A program made the translations under genes and the position numbers. The notes below the pieces were generated by a model, which saw only the letters and a list, made by a program, of their open reading frames with translations, did no database searches and was not told the origin of the DNA. DNA of 13,110 nt from Smittium culicis (lineage: Eukaryota > Kickxellomycota > Harpellomycetes > Harpellales > Legeriomycetaceae), in assembly GCA_001970855.1 (NCBI GenBank), contig LSSN01000040.1:1-13110 (forward strand). The letters run 5' to 3'. Shown one piece after another: positions 1-7,267 of the stretch (within the stretch, counting starts at the first letter, position 1; every line of letters begins with the position of its first letter).

Positions 1-947
1 ATAATAGATTCAGATTCATCGAACCACTTTGAAAGAACGTCGAAGTGGTCATCAACGTAGCTTTTTCCGATGTTTTCTAAAAAATAATTTAAAAAGAAAT
101 TTTTTCTTGGAAATGACTCGATCAGTGTTTTCATCACTGCTTAGAGAAATTCGCTGTTTCTAAAGTGAGGACTGAAATCGCTCCATAAGTAATTATTTTT
201 AAGAATAGCAAAATTGAGAGATTTAATTAGCTTGAATAGACAGCTAAGAGCATATACAGAGTCGTGAGTGAGACTTTCAGACAAATATTTATAGTATTTT
301 CTCTTAATTTGCACATTAGACTTGTATACAAGGCAAAAACACAACTCTGAAATATGAACCCTGCTATAAAAAACATCTGAAAATTCCACCGGTCCCCCAC
401 CTATCTTAAAATTGTCTTTGAAATCATAAATTAGAATCCATGAATCATTACCTAAATTCCCTTCTAAGCTGGTGAATCGTCCCCTCTGTTCGTCGACCAA
501 CATTTTGTGATCCTTAAAATCTTGGTACGTCTTCATAAGTTTTCATGCGCTCTCTGAGTCTATTCCATGACTTGAAACTGCCGATCGGTACATCTTTTCA
601 ACCTTTGATCCTGCAACACACACCTTACACATATCTGTTCTTTTGGTCGGTTTTTTGAAGTTTTTTTGGCAGAGATTGTATAAAGTACTCAGTCCCAATT
701 TCAAACCAGGGTTTTCCTTTAATAGCTGGTGATATATATAACTGTTTGTTTGGGTTAAATACATCACCGGAGTTCCGAGACCGTTGCTATCTTCACCGAC
801 TCTTCTTCCTGTTATAGAAGATGGCTGAGAGTAGCGGTGGAGATATTATTTTACTAAATCAACGGCAGTTTGACCAACAGCAGATCTTGATTTAGGAATG
901 TGTCTCTGGTAATCGTCCGGATTGAATTTATCTTCGCTTGCTTTTTG
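1..947 (-). pseudogene. Decayed DDE-like transposase relic, partial at the left edge
   Basis: One minus-strand reading frame runs without a frameshift from about 947 to the window edge and is interrupted only by stops at 846-848 (TAA), 543-545 (TGA) and 141-143 (TAA). The translation is coherent across all three stops. In order it shows a basic region, a helical segment, a CxxC pair (TDMCKVC, 618-629), a hydrophobic strand ending in an acidic residue (LIYDFKDN, Asp at 423-425), an LTHD motif, WSDFSPHFRN (Asp at 177-179), and GKSYVDDHF (Asp at 48-53). This order of acidic motifs after hydrophobic strands fits an RNase H-fold DDE transposase. I recall similar proteins (DF.EN, LSHD, SDG..QF.N, HGK..VDG) in fungi and animals but cannot name the family. 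No start codon is evident; a TAG lies just upstream at 948-950. It is non-functional as it stands. Transposon origin is inferred from the motifs; no terminal repeats were found, and the 3' end lies outside the window. Confidence 0.6.
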
Positions 948-952
948 CTACG

Positions 953-965
953 CAGTGCTGCACTG
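953..965. repeat. Perfect 13-bp palindrome CAGTGC-T-GCACTG
   Basis: The two arms CAGTGC and GCACTG are exact reverse complements around a single T. The palindrome sits immediately upstream of the open part of the minus-strand transposase relic, beside the TAG that closes its frame at 948-950. It could be a protein-binding site or part of a transposon end; nothing in the sequence decides between these. Confidence 0.5.
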
Positions 966-1020
966 AGTTTTTGAAAATTCAAACCTGAAGCTAATAAGCT
1001 GAGGCGGCAAAAATTATAGA

Positions 1021-1035
1021 CCTATCAGTGATAGG
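1021..1035. repeat. Perfect 15-bp palindrome CCTATC-AGT-GATAGG
   Basis: Six-base arms are exactly complementary around a three-base centre. It lies about 55 bp beyond the first palindrome, in the same upstream flank of the transposase relic. It shares 14 bases with the bacterial tet operator core, which I treat as chance in this eukaryotic context. Confidence 0.45.
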
Positions 1036-2748
1036 ATGATCGATTTTTGATACCTTATAGTTGATAAAATTTAGTGGAGATTCATGAAATTTATAATGAT
1101 ATTTTTCATTTTATCATTAAACAATGAAAATATATGATTTACAATAGACCTTTATAACCTTGAATTGAATAGAGTATATTCTAAAATGCATTCAGTGTCT
1201 CCGTTTGATACCTTTTTACCAAAATCAATGAACCTCATATACATTAAACTCTCTGAGTTGGAAATAATGAAATTTGGCAGATTTTGGAACCAAATACTTT
1301 TTAAGTTGACAATTTGCTAACTTAGCATTTTTTTTGTTGTTTTTTTTCACTTAACAATGATCGTTTCAGCCAATAAAATTATATTTTTGAAAAAATAATC
1401 TTTTTTTATATCTCGAATGAACTGATTATAGATATTGATGTCCAATAGTTTGCGTACAACAACCACACTTTTAGATAAAAGTTTGAATTAAAAACAAGTT
1501 AATAAGTTTTATAAATTAAAACTTTTAATTTTTTACTATCAGCTTTAAGGGGAGGGGGATACTACTGATATTTTTTATATACTTAATTAACATAAAAAAT
1601 TTATTAATCACCCTTTTTATTTATTTACACTAAATTCTTCTTACCAAAACATCCCAATAAAATAAATTAAAATAACCTGAACAAACTTCGAAAAGACTAA
1701 CTATATTTATATATTAACGAAAATTAAAAACTGAAATATTATACAAACATTGCTTCAAACTACGATCGAAACACCGAAACATTCAGATTTTAATCTTTAG
1801 TAAGTCTTATTCGCTTTTTAATAGTATAATTATATTTAAATATATTATATTACATTAAATTGCGAGTAATTAAAAAAACTAAAAAATATTTAATTTAATT
1901 TTGATAATGCACTGGTCTAAAACAAATATTAGAGCTCTCCATTTGCGTATTTTGATGTTTTTTATTTTCTTTTGATTGTTCATCATCTTTTTAATTCTTT
2001 TTTTTTACTATCTTCAATTACATATTGAGAATTGTGTAATGAAGTTAATAAATAATCATTTATTATTATCTTGAGAATTTAAAATTAATATTTATTAACT
2101 ATTGATCATTGTTTTAATTAATTAGATCTTATTAATTAAATGAGTTTATTAATAATTAAAATAGCTAAATCAAAGAAAAATATTTAAAAGAATTTTTCAA
2201 ATTCTATAATGTTTTGCTGAGTACGATTTTCAGTGTAACTTCAAGTTCTAATAGAATCATATTTAATCGTGGGGCAAATATTCATTCATTCTCTTCAATT
2301 TATTCAAAAGACTGAATATATTTTTACCTTTTCCATTTAGATGTTTATCAAGTTACCTTTATTTGACTCTAGCGATAATATCGTTATGTTTTACATGTTT
2401 TTAAGTATTTCATCATCGAAATTAAAAGCGTCATCTTCTATATTTAAGTATTCTTCTGAGATCAAAATAATTGCTTTCTCGTTTTTTCTTTAAATATACG
2501 GATATAATTTTCTGAATCCTTGATATAATTTTCTTTACTACTTTCATCAACTGAATACTTTGATCAATAAATAAATCAGGTTCTGCTGTAGAATTCAAAA
2601 TATCATAGTTGTTGTAACAGTCTGATTCCATTTATATAGTACTTTTGTCTTTTGAGTTACACTTTTCTAAATAAGAATTTATATATCCGTTTTTTTCAGT
2701 TAAAACCTTAAAACAATTAATTAGAGTTTTAACTGGTACATTCTCTCA

Positions 2749-3345
2749 TGAAAAAGAAATAATTTGAAATGAATTATAAAGGCTTAAGCTGTTGTATCTT
2801 AAATCTTTTGGTTCACTTGCTGCGCAAATTAAATGGTTAATTAATGCAGTTTTGTACATGCTTTTAAATGCCTTTATTATCCCTCTATCAAGCGGTTGGA
2901 TTAATGATGTTGAATTTGAATTTGATGGAAGGAATAGAAATTCAATTTTTGACAATTCATTAGTTTTATGACCGCTGAAATTATCAGTATTAATAAGAAT
3001 TTTTCTACCACTTTCAATTAGAACTTGATTTATTTTTGAATAAAAGTTAAAAAGAATCTCTTGTGTCATCCAAGAATTAGGCTCAATTTTTATACTTTGA
3101 CCTAAGCGTAGATAGATCCTTACTCTTAAGAGATACTGGGTTTTTATATTTCCCAATTATCAAAGTTTTGAGCTTTTTATACAATGCGCTTACAGTAAAT
3201 AGAAAAGTTATTATTTCTTTAGAAGATTTCTTTCCTTTTGGACTTCCAATAGATCTATTATAAGTTTTTTTTAGAGGTTTTCTGCAAAACAAACCTGTTT
3301 CGTCATTATTGAATATATCCTTTTTATCGTTTTTTTTTTTTTAGA
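2749..3345 (-). pseudogene. DDE_1 catalytic core fragment of the pogo-like transposase
   Basis: Two frames joined near 3085 make up the core. The first frame gives NNDETGLFCRKPLKK (first Asp at 3302-3304) and LIIGKYKNPVSLK. The second gives EPNSWMTQEILFNF, ILINTDNFSGHK (second Asp at 2983-2985) and STSLIQPLDRGIIKAFK (third Asp at 2887-2889). Thirty-one residues separate the second and third Asp, within the usual pogo range. All three catalytic Asp codons survive although the frame is broken. A short serine/asparagine duplication (SNSNS, from TCAAAT repeats) sits just before the third motif. The frame closes with TGA at 2746-2748, where relatives have the tryptophan of a W-x-x-V-x-x-x-T-I-x-x-C-F motif; the rest of that motif is still readable downstream. 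Confidence 0.85.
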
Positions 3346-3368
3346 AAATTTAGAAAATTTTCAGTGAA

Positions 3369-3632
3369 TTATTTAGCGCCAGTGAAATTTGCAGTTCCTT
3401 GCTCACAATGTATGATTTTATGTTTTGTATCATTTCTAGATTTCAATTTATAAAACCATCCAGATCTTGCTTTGAAATCATCAAATCCTTTATTCTTTGG
3501 ATAGTTCATAGCTATAAATCTTATTGATGGCTCACTTAGAGGAAAATTCCTGTCATCACAAATATTTATAAATTTTGAAATAAAGTCATTTACTTTTCTA
3601 TATTTTATATTAGGAATTATTTTCCGGGTCTT
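3369..3632 (-). pseudogene. CENP-B/Tc5-type HTH fragment of the pogo-like transposase
   Basis: This is an 87-codon open stretch with no suitable ATG at its head; it lies between a TAA at 3633-3635 and a TAA at 3369-3371. The translation contains DDFKARSGWFYKLKSRND, which fits the F.aS.GWl.rFk.Rh signature of the second helix-turn-helix of CENP-B, Tigger and Tc5 proteins, followed by a CEQGTANFTGAK tail like the E-G-s-a segment after that domain. It would have bound the element's terminal repeats. It is out of frame with the catalytic part that follows; the shift lies in or near the 13-base T run at 3329-3341. Confidence 0.75.
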
Positions 3633-3659
3633 TTATACATTTTGTTCACTATCTGTTAG

Positions 3660-3697
3660 CTTTTTTCTTTTCTTTTCTTTTCTTTTTTCTTTTTTAA
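3660..3697. repeat. CTTTT microsatellite, pyrimidine tract
   Basis: The plus strand is a run of CTTTT units that drift into longer T runs. On the minus strand it reads as lysine/arginine/glutamate-rich codons inside the transposase relic, between the N-terminal helix and the second HTH. Slippage here probably contributed to loss of the reading frame. Confidence 0.75.
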
Positions 3698-3831
3698 AAT
3701 ATTATATTTTTCGATTTTAAACTCATAAGCGATATGGCGATAATTATAATTGTTTCTATTCTTGATAATTCTTCGAGCTTTTGGTTCAAAGTTAGGGATT
3801 TTCGCTTTTTATTTTTTTTAACACTATCCAT

Positions 3832-5453
3832 ATTATTGAGAAATTATTTTTATTTTTATTTGAAAGTCATTAATATTTAGGTTTAACTAAATAAATAATT
3901 TGAGCTAAATTTAAACTAATAATGTACTAATATCAAATTCTCTAAATAACGCTATGTAAAATGATAGTTTATACTTGATTTATATATGAACTAATATTTA
4001 ATTCAAATACTTTAATATATATTTAAAAAAATTATAATTAGTATTTCATTAATATACGTGTATCATATTTCTATATAAAGTCGCGTCGTTGATAAATATT
4101 TTCAAATTTAACGCTAAATACAAATTTTTTGATAATAAAAAATGAAATACTAGATAAAAAATGATAGGCTAATTAAAAAATCAGTTGTAAACTTAGAGAT
4201 CTAGTTTTGGCGCGTATTACAGCCATTATAAAAAACTAAAGAGTAAAATTCCAACTTAGAAAGCTTTTATATTACAGGGTATACTTTTCGTGTTAAATAG
4301 TCCTGTTTTACCAATAATATTTGTTTAAATAAACAAATAAATCATGAAAAGTCAATACTTTTACAAAAAAGGGAGGGATGGTAAATGAAAGATGGAAAAA
4401 TAGAAAATTTATCGACTAAATTTACAAAAAGTTGCCATCCAAGAGAGTTTACTGTACAATCTGTATTTCTCTATTCTATCAAGGTTATAAAACCAGGACG
4501 TGCTGCAAGATCTAATAGCTTGTGTTATTGTCATTTTTCCGTACAGTAATATTAATAGTATTAATTATTTAAATAATCGTATAGATGTTGATACTATTTA
4601 AGACAATAGTTTATAATTCCAGCTAGTCTTTAAAAAAAATAGGCGTGATTGCATAATCGTTTAAATTAATTTCATTTTTGATATTGTGAGGGGGCATGTG
4701 TCATCAATGGGCATGTAAACGCTTATATACTTTTAATACTGATAGTATTTAAGTATACATTTAGTGACCTTCAAAATAAACATTGTTACCTTTTAATTTT
4801 TAAATATTTCGCAGATTGTTAAAGTACTCTGTAATTTCGAATACATTCTTAGTACATGGAAAATTCTATTACATCAGAATTAAGATTGTATATGATAATA
4901 TTTAAGCCTATTCATTCTTGATAGACATCCCTGAATTTGCGCCGGTAATTAAAATTCAATTTCAACAAATACATAGTATATTTAAGCTTTTATACTTTTT
5001 TAAAAGTTAGTTTTATTGGCCGATTTTTTCACTTTATGAAAAAACGGCGATATTATGCGTATACCATTTACACACTTTCTAGCTCGAATTCAATAATTTT
5101 TAGTATTAGATGTTTTTTCTAGCTGAATTTTATGCACAAATCTATTCTTTTTTTTTTACGTTTTTTCTTCGCAAAAAAAAAAAATCACCAGCGTATATCG
5201 CTGTATATTGACTTTTGCTTTTTGGCTTTTTTTAACTTTTTAGCTCGAATTTCGAAATTCTGAAAATTATAAGCTTAATTTTAAGCTTTTTAAAATTTAA
5301 AAAGTTTTTACTATTAGCCTAGCTTTAGATAGTATATGGTTATACTTTTCATATGATATGATATGTTATGATATAGTTATAGTTATACATTATATCTTTT
5401 TTATATACACTAATTATTTATTGCTGATATGTTACCACATATTTTTTGGCATA
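3832..5453. other. AT-rich spacer with short repeats and a possible transposon end
   Basis: No coding region is supported. Features seen are a 31-base segment at 4276-4306 bounded by CAGG and CCTG that resembles a pogo-type terminus, an ATTTGTTT/AAACAAAT inverted repeat at 4317-4336, poly-T and poly-A runs around 5150-5183, two copies of TAGCTCGAATT (near 5080 and 5241), and a degenerate ATATG microsatellite at 5351-5396. None of these is tied to a gene. Confidence 0.5.
5351..5396. repeat. Degenerate ATATG tandem repeat
   Basis: Three perfect ATATG units are followed by TTATG, ATATA and GTTAT variants, which looks like a decayed pentanucleotide microsatellite. It lies about 60 bp left of the TTAA-flanked MITE and has no visible link to it. 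Confidence 0.6.
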
Positions 5454-5650
5454 TTAACCCTTTCACGGGCAGTAGACTATTTTTGGCCCTCCGGTTATAG
5501 CCAATTGTGTTCAACTATAATTCCTTAATCCCGAGGAATTATGAATTATTGGCCTGCTGTATAATTAAAGCAAATAATAAATTTACTTATAAATCATAAA
5601 CGAATCATAAATTTAATTTTTTTAAAGAGTGATGGACGGGAAAGGGTTAA
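5454..5650. mobile_element. piggyBac-like MITE flanked by TTAA
   Basis: The segment begins TTAA-CCCTTTCACGGGCA and ends, read on the opposite strand, TTAA-CCCTTTCCCGTCCA. These are imperfect inverted repeats of about 14 bp, identical over the first seven bases, with TTAA on both outer sides. TTAA target sites combined with CCCTTT-type ends are the hallmark of piggyBac-superfamily elements. The body between the TTAAs is only 189 bp and has no ORF, so it is a non-autonomous element that would need a transposase from elsewhere. Inside is a strong hairpin: ATAATTCCT (5517-5525) pairs with AGGAATTAT (5534-5542), with outer GCCAAT (5500-5505) and ATTGGC (5548-5553). The right junction forms the palindrome GGGTTAACCC (5644-5653). 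No transposase of this family is in the window. Confidence 0.72.
5517..5542. repeat. 9-bp perfect hairpin inside the MITE
   Basis: ATAATTCCT and AGGAATTAT are perfect reverse complements separated by an eight-base loop (TAATCCCG). Flanking GCCAAT and ATTGGC extend the symmetry outward with an unpaired bulge. Internal hairpins are common in MITEs; this one lies left of the element's centre. Confidence 0.75.
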
Positions 5651-6195
5651 CCCAATTTTACCAGCCTTTTTTTTACATGAACGAAATACTGTAAAACTAT
5701 TTGATAAAAAAAAAAAGATTAATCAATTTCATTTGTGATTGTTTTATCGGGGAATTTTATTTTAGCAAATAAAATTATTGAGGGAAAGAAATGGTTCGCA
5801 ATAGAGCCAGGAGATAAGGTAAAGTTCAACTCGAAACACAAATAATACCTGTCTATTGCCATTTTAAATATTAAGCGCGCTCAATAATACACTATATTCT
5901 GATTATAACTTGATTGATTTTTAATGATAATAATAGTAAATTATTGAGAGCACATTAATTGCCCAATAATTAGGGTTAATCATCATTCATGATTTAACTG
6001 TAAATTATTGATCAGATTTATAATTTGATACTTTTACACTGTATCTCTTTTCACTAATAGGCACTCACTTGGTTAAGAATCCCTCGTATAACAAGCATAA
6101 TTTCTTGTAATGCTAATACTGATTTATTGTTGAATGAGTTATTAAATACAGATAATAGGTCTATTGTATAAATCATGAATTAAATAAAAATGAAT
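5651..6195. other. AT-rich spacer between the MITE and the promoter region
   Basis: No gene is supported. An open 40-codon stretch without ATG at 5723-5845 (plus strand) reads protein-like near its end (KKWFAIEPGDKVKF) but has no recognised relative and is short enough to be chance. The remainder is A/T-rich with a few CCAAT-type words. Confidence 0.5.
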
Positions 6196-6846
6196 ATTGG
6201 TTGGCTAGTTTATATGGCTCAAAAAAAAAAAACAGCCAGCAGCGTGTAAAGTAGTTGGCCAAAAGGGATAGTGGTGTTAAAGATGGGCTATAAGTGATGC
6301 TGAAAAGTATAGCGTCCTTTTTGCTCATTAGAGTTAATAATTACTATTGGCTCAGCTTAAGAAAAAGCGACGATTTCTCTTGGCGCTTCCTATTAGTTAT
6401 TGGCTTGTATTATTGACCCACCCTTCACAATACCAGTAACTACCAATGCTGAAAATGTATTATTGGATTATTGGCTATGTTGGTGCACATGATGAAGATT
6501 TCAAATAAATTTATTCGGGGAGGATTTGTGGACTAAAGAGACCATTTGCGCCAGATTTTCGAGGGTTAATATGACAAGTCCATTGGATATGATGGACACT
6601 CTCAGGAAATCAACCCCTGGAATGTGATCTTATTGATCAGATATTTAATTGAGCAACTATGCTCGACCTAAATAGACTGCAATTGGCTTATATTTGCATA
6701 GAAAGACACTATTGGGCTGAAATAGACGCTGATGATAGCTATTGGCGCAAACAAAGCTGATCCTCAATGCGCGAAAGGAAATCAGATTAAGCGTAGAAGA
6801 GTGTCAAATGGGTAGAAATCAGAAAAGGTGTCACAGCTCGCATTGG
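6196..6846. promoter_or_regulatory. Cluster of ATTGG (inverted CCAAT) boxes upstream of the GYF gene
   Basis: ATTGG occurs on the plus strand at 6196, 6346, 6399, 6462, 6470, 6582, 6682, 6711, 6741 and 6842, with one CCAAT at 6443. Four sites extend to TATTGGC and others to AATTGGC or CATTGGC. The trio at 6682, 6711 and 6741 is spaced 29 and 30 bp. From the local base composition one would expect only one or two such pentamers on both strands in 650 bp. CCAAT is the site of the NF-Y/HAP complex, so this may be a distal promoter or enhancer of the gene starting at 7268. Distance from the start codon (420-1070 bp) is long for a fungal promoter, so a decayed repeat or an unrelated transcript remains possible. 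Confidence 0.4.
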
Positions 6847-7267
6847 CATATCGCATTAAGCATAAAAATCAACAACAAATACGTTAAGCGGCCATTCACG
6901 CTTAAAAAAACTGTTAAAGTAAATTGTCTCTTTTGTTTACACACAAAGACTATTCAATCTTACTCTGAATCTTACTTTGGACTCTACTCCTTTTTCTGCT
7001 TATTATTTCTAGGTAAGTCTGTTACTCTAGCTCTATTACTCCTAAAAACACTATTCCTATATCGATACCTATTTCGTGCCCTCTTTTAAACTATTCATAT
7101 ATCCATAATTTTCTCTTCATTCTAACCTTTTCCTATTTCTTTAATACATTATATCCTACTATTTTTCGCCTATTATTACTTACTTATTTTTCATCCTTAC
7201 TGATAGATTAATTTCCAATCACCTCAGATTCTTTTAGACTTTTATTTCACTACTTAAACTCAAAATT
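6847..7267 (+). promoter_or_regulatory. Pyrimidine-rich leader/promoter of the GYF gene
   Basis: From about 6900 to the start codon the plus strand is dominated by C and T, a common feature of fungal core promoters and 5' leaders. TATA-like words occur (ATATATCC near 7097, TTATATCC near 7149). A perfect donor consensus AG|GTAAGT lies at 7011-7018, a CTGAT branch-like site at 7200-7204 and an acceptor CTCAG at 7223-7227, so an intron in the 5' leader is possible. An ORF-like stretch over 6742-7089 begins at TTG, ends in a hydrophobic shadow of the CT-rich tract and is not a credible gene. The transcription start cannot be read from the sequence. Confidence 0.4.

Larger units (their letters stand above)
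948..2430. other. AT-rich non-coding spacer
   Basis: There is no convincing coding region on either strand. The stretch holds many A/T runs and ATTAATT-type words, with a G-rich patch (GGGGAGGGGG) near 1549-1558. Two perfect odd palindromes lie at its left end (953-965 and 1021-1035) and may belong to the flank of the neighbouring transposase relic. I looked here for the left terminal repeat of the pogo-type element and did not find one that matches the candidate near 4306. Confidence 0.6.
2431..3831 (-). pseudogene. Decayed pogo/Tigger-type transposase (Tc1/mariner superfamily)
   Basis: The minus strand encodes a full-length but broken transposase. It starts at ATG 3831-3829 with a basic CENP-B_N-type helix (KRKSLTLNQKLEEL) that continues in another frame (YRHIAYEFKIEKYNI). 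Next comes a CENP-B/Tc5-type HTH segment (3369-3632), then the DDE_1 catalytic core (2749-3345) and a C-terminal tail to a TGA at 2431-2433. The frame changes near 3765, across the (CTTTT)n tract near 3660-3697, at the T run near 3329-3341, and by one base near 3083-3090. In-frame stops lie at 2746-2748 (TGA) and 2632-2634 (TAA). Family identity rests on motif order: NDETGLF, IGKYKNP, NSWMTQEI, DNFSGHK and TSLIQPLD. With these breaks it cannot make one protein unless spliced or recoded, for which I see no evidence. Terminal repeats and a TA target duplication were not established, so element borders are unknown. Confidence 0.88.

Noticed and set aside
141..848. Reassigned stop codons (alternative genetic code) as an explanation for the open left relic
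   Set aside because: The GYF gene uses no in-frame TAA, TAG or TGA in 885 codons and ends at TAA, so the standard code is supported; CTG at a conserved leucine-type position (DLF near residue 66) also argues weakly against CTG-to-Ser.
1021..1035. Match to the bacterial tet operator core (14 bases)
   Set aside because: The half-site symmetry is incomplete beyond the core, there is no tet gene, and the context is eukaryotic transposon flank. A short palindrome match is likely chance.
5790..5812. tRNA-like GGTTCGCAATAGAGCC
   Set aside because: No acceptor stem, A box or full B-box consensus surrounds it; it does not fold into a cloverleaf by eye.
6489..6770. Box C/D snoRNA candidates (ATGATGA near 6489, CTGATGA and CTGA near 6729-6760)
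   Set aside because: No correctly spaced box D or terminal stem was found for the first, and the second pair is only about 30 nt apart.
6742..7089. Open reading frame of 115 codons upstream of the GYF gene
   Set aside because: It begins at TTG rather than ATG, has no recognisable domain, and its hydrophobic C-terminal half is simply the translation of the pyrimidine-rich leader.
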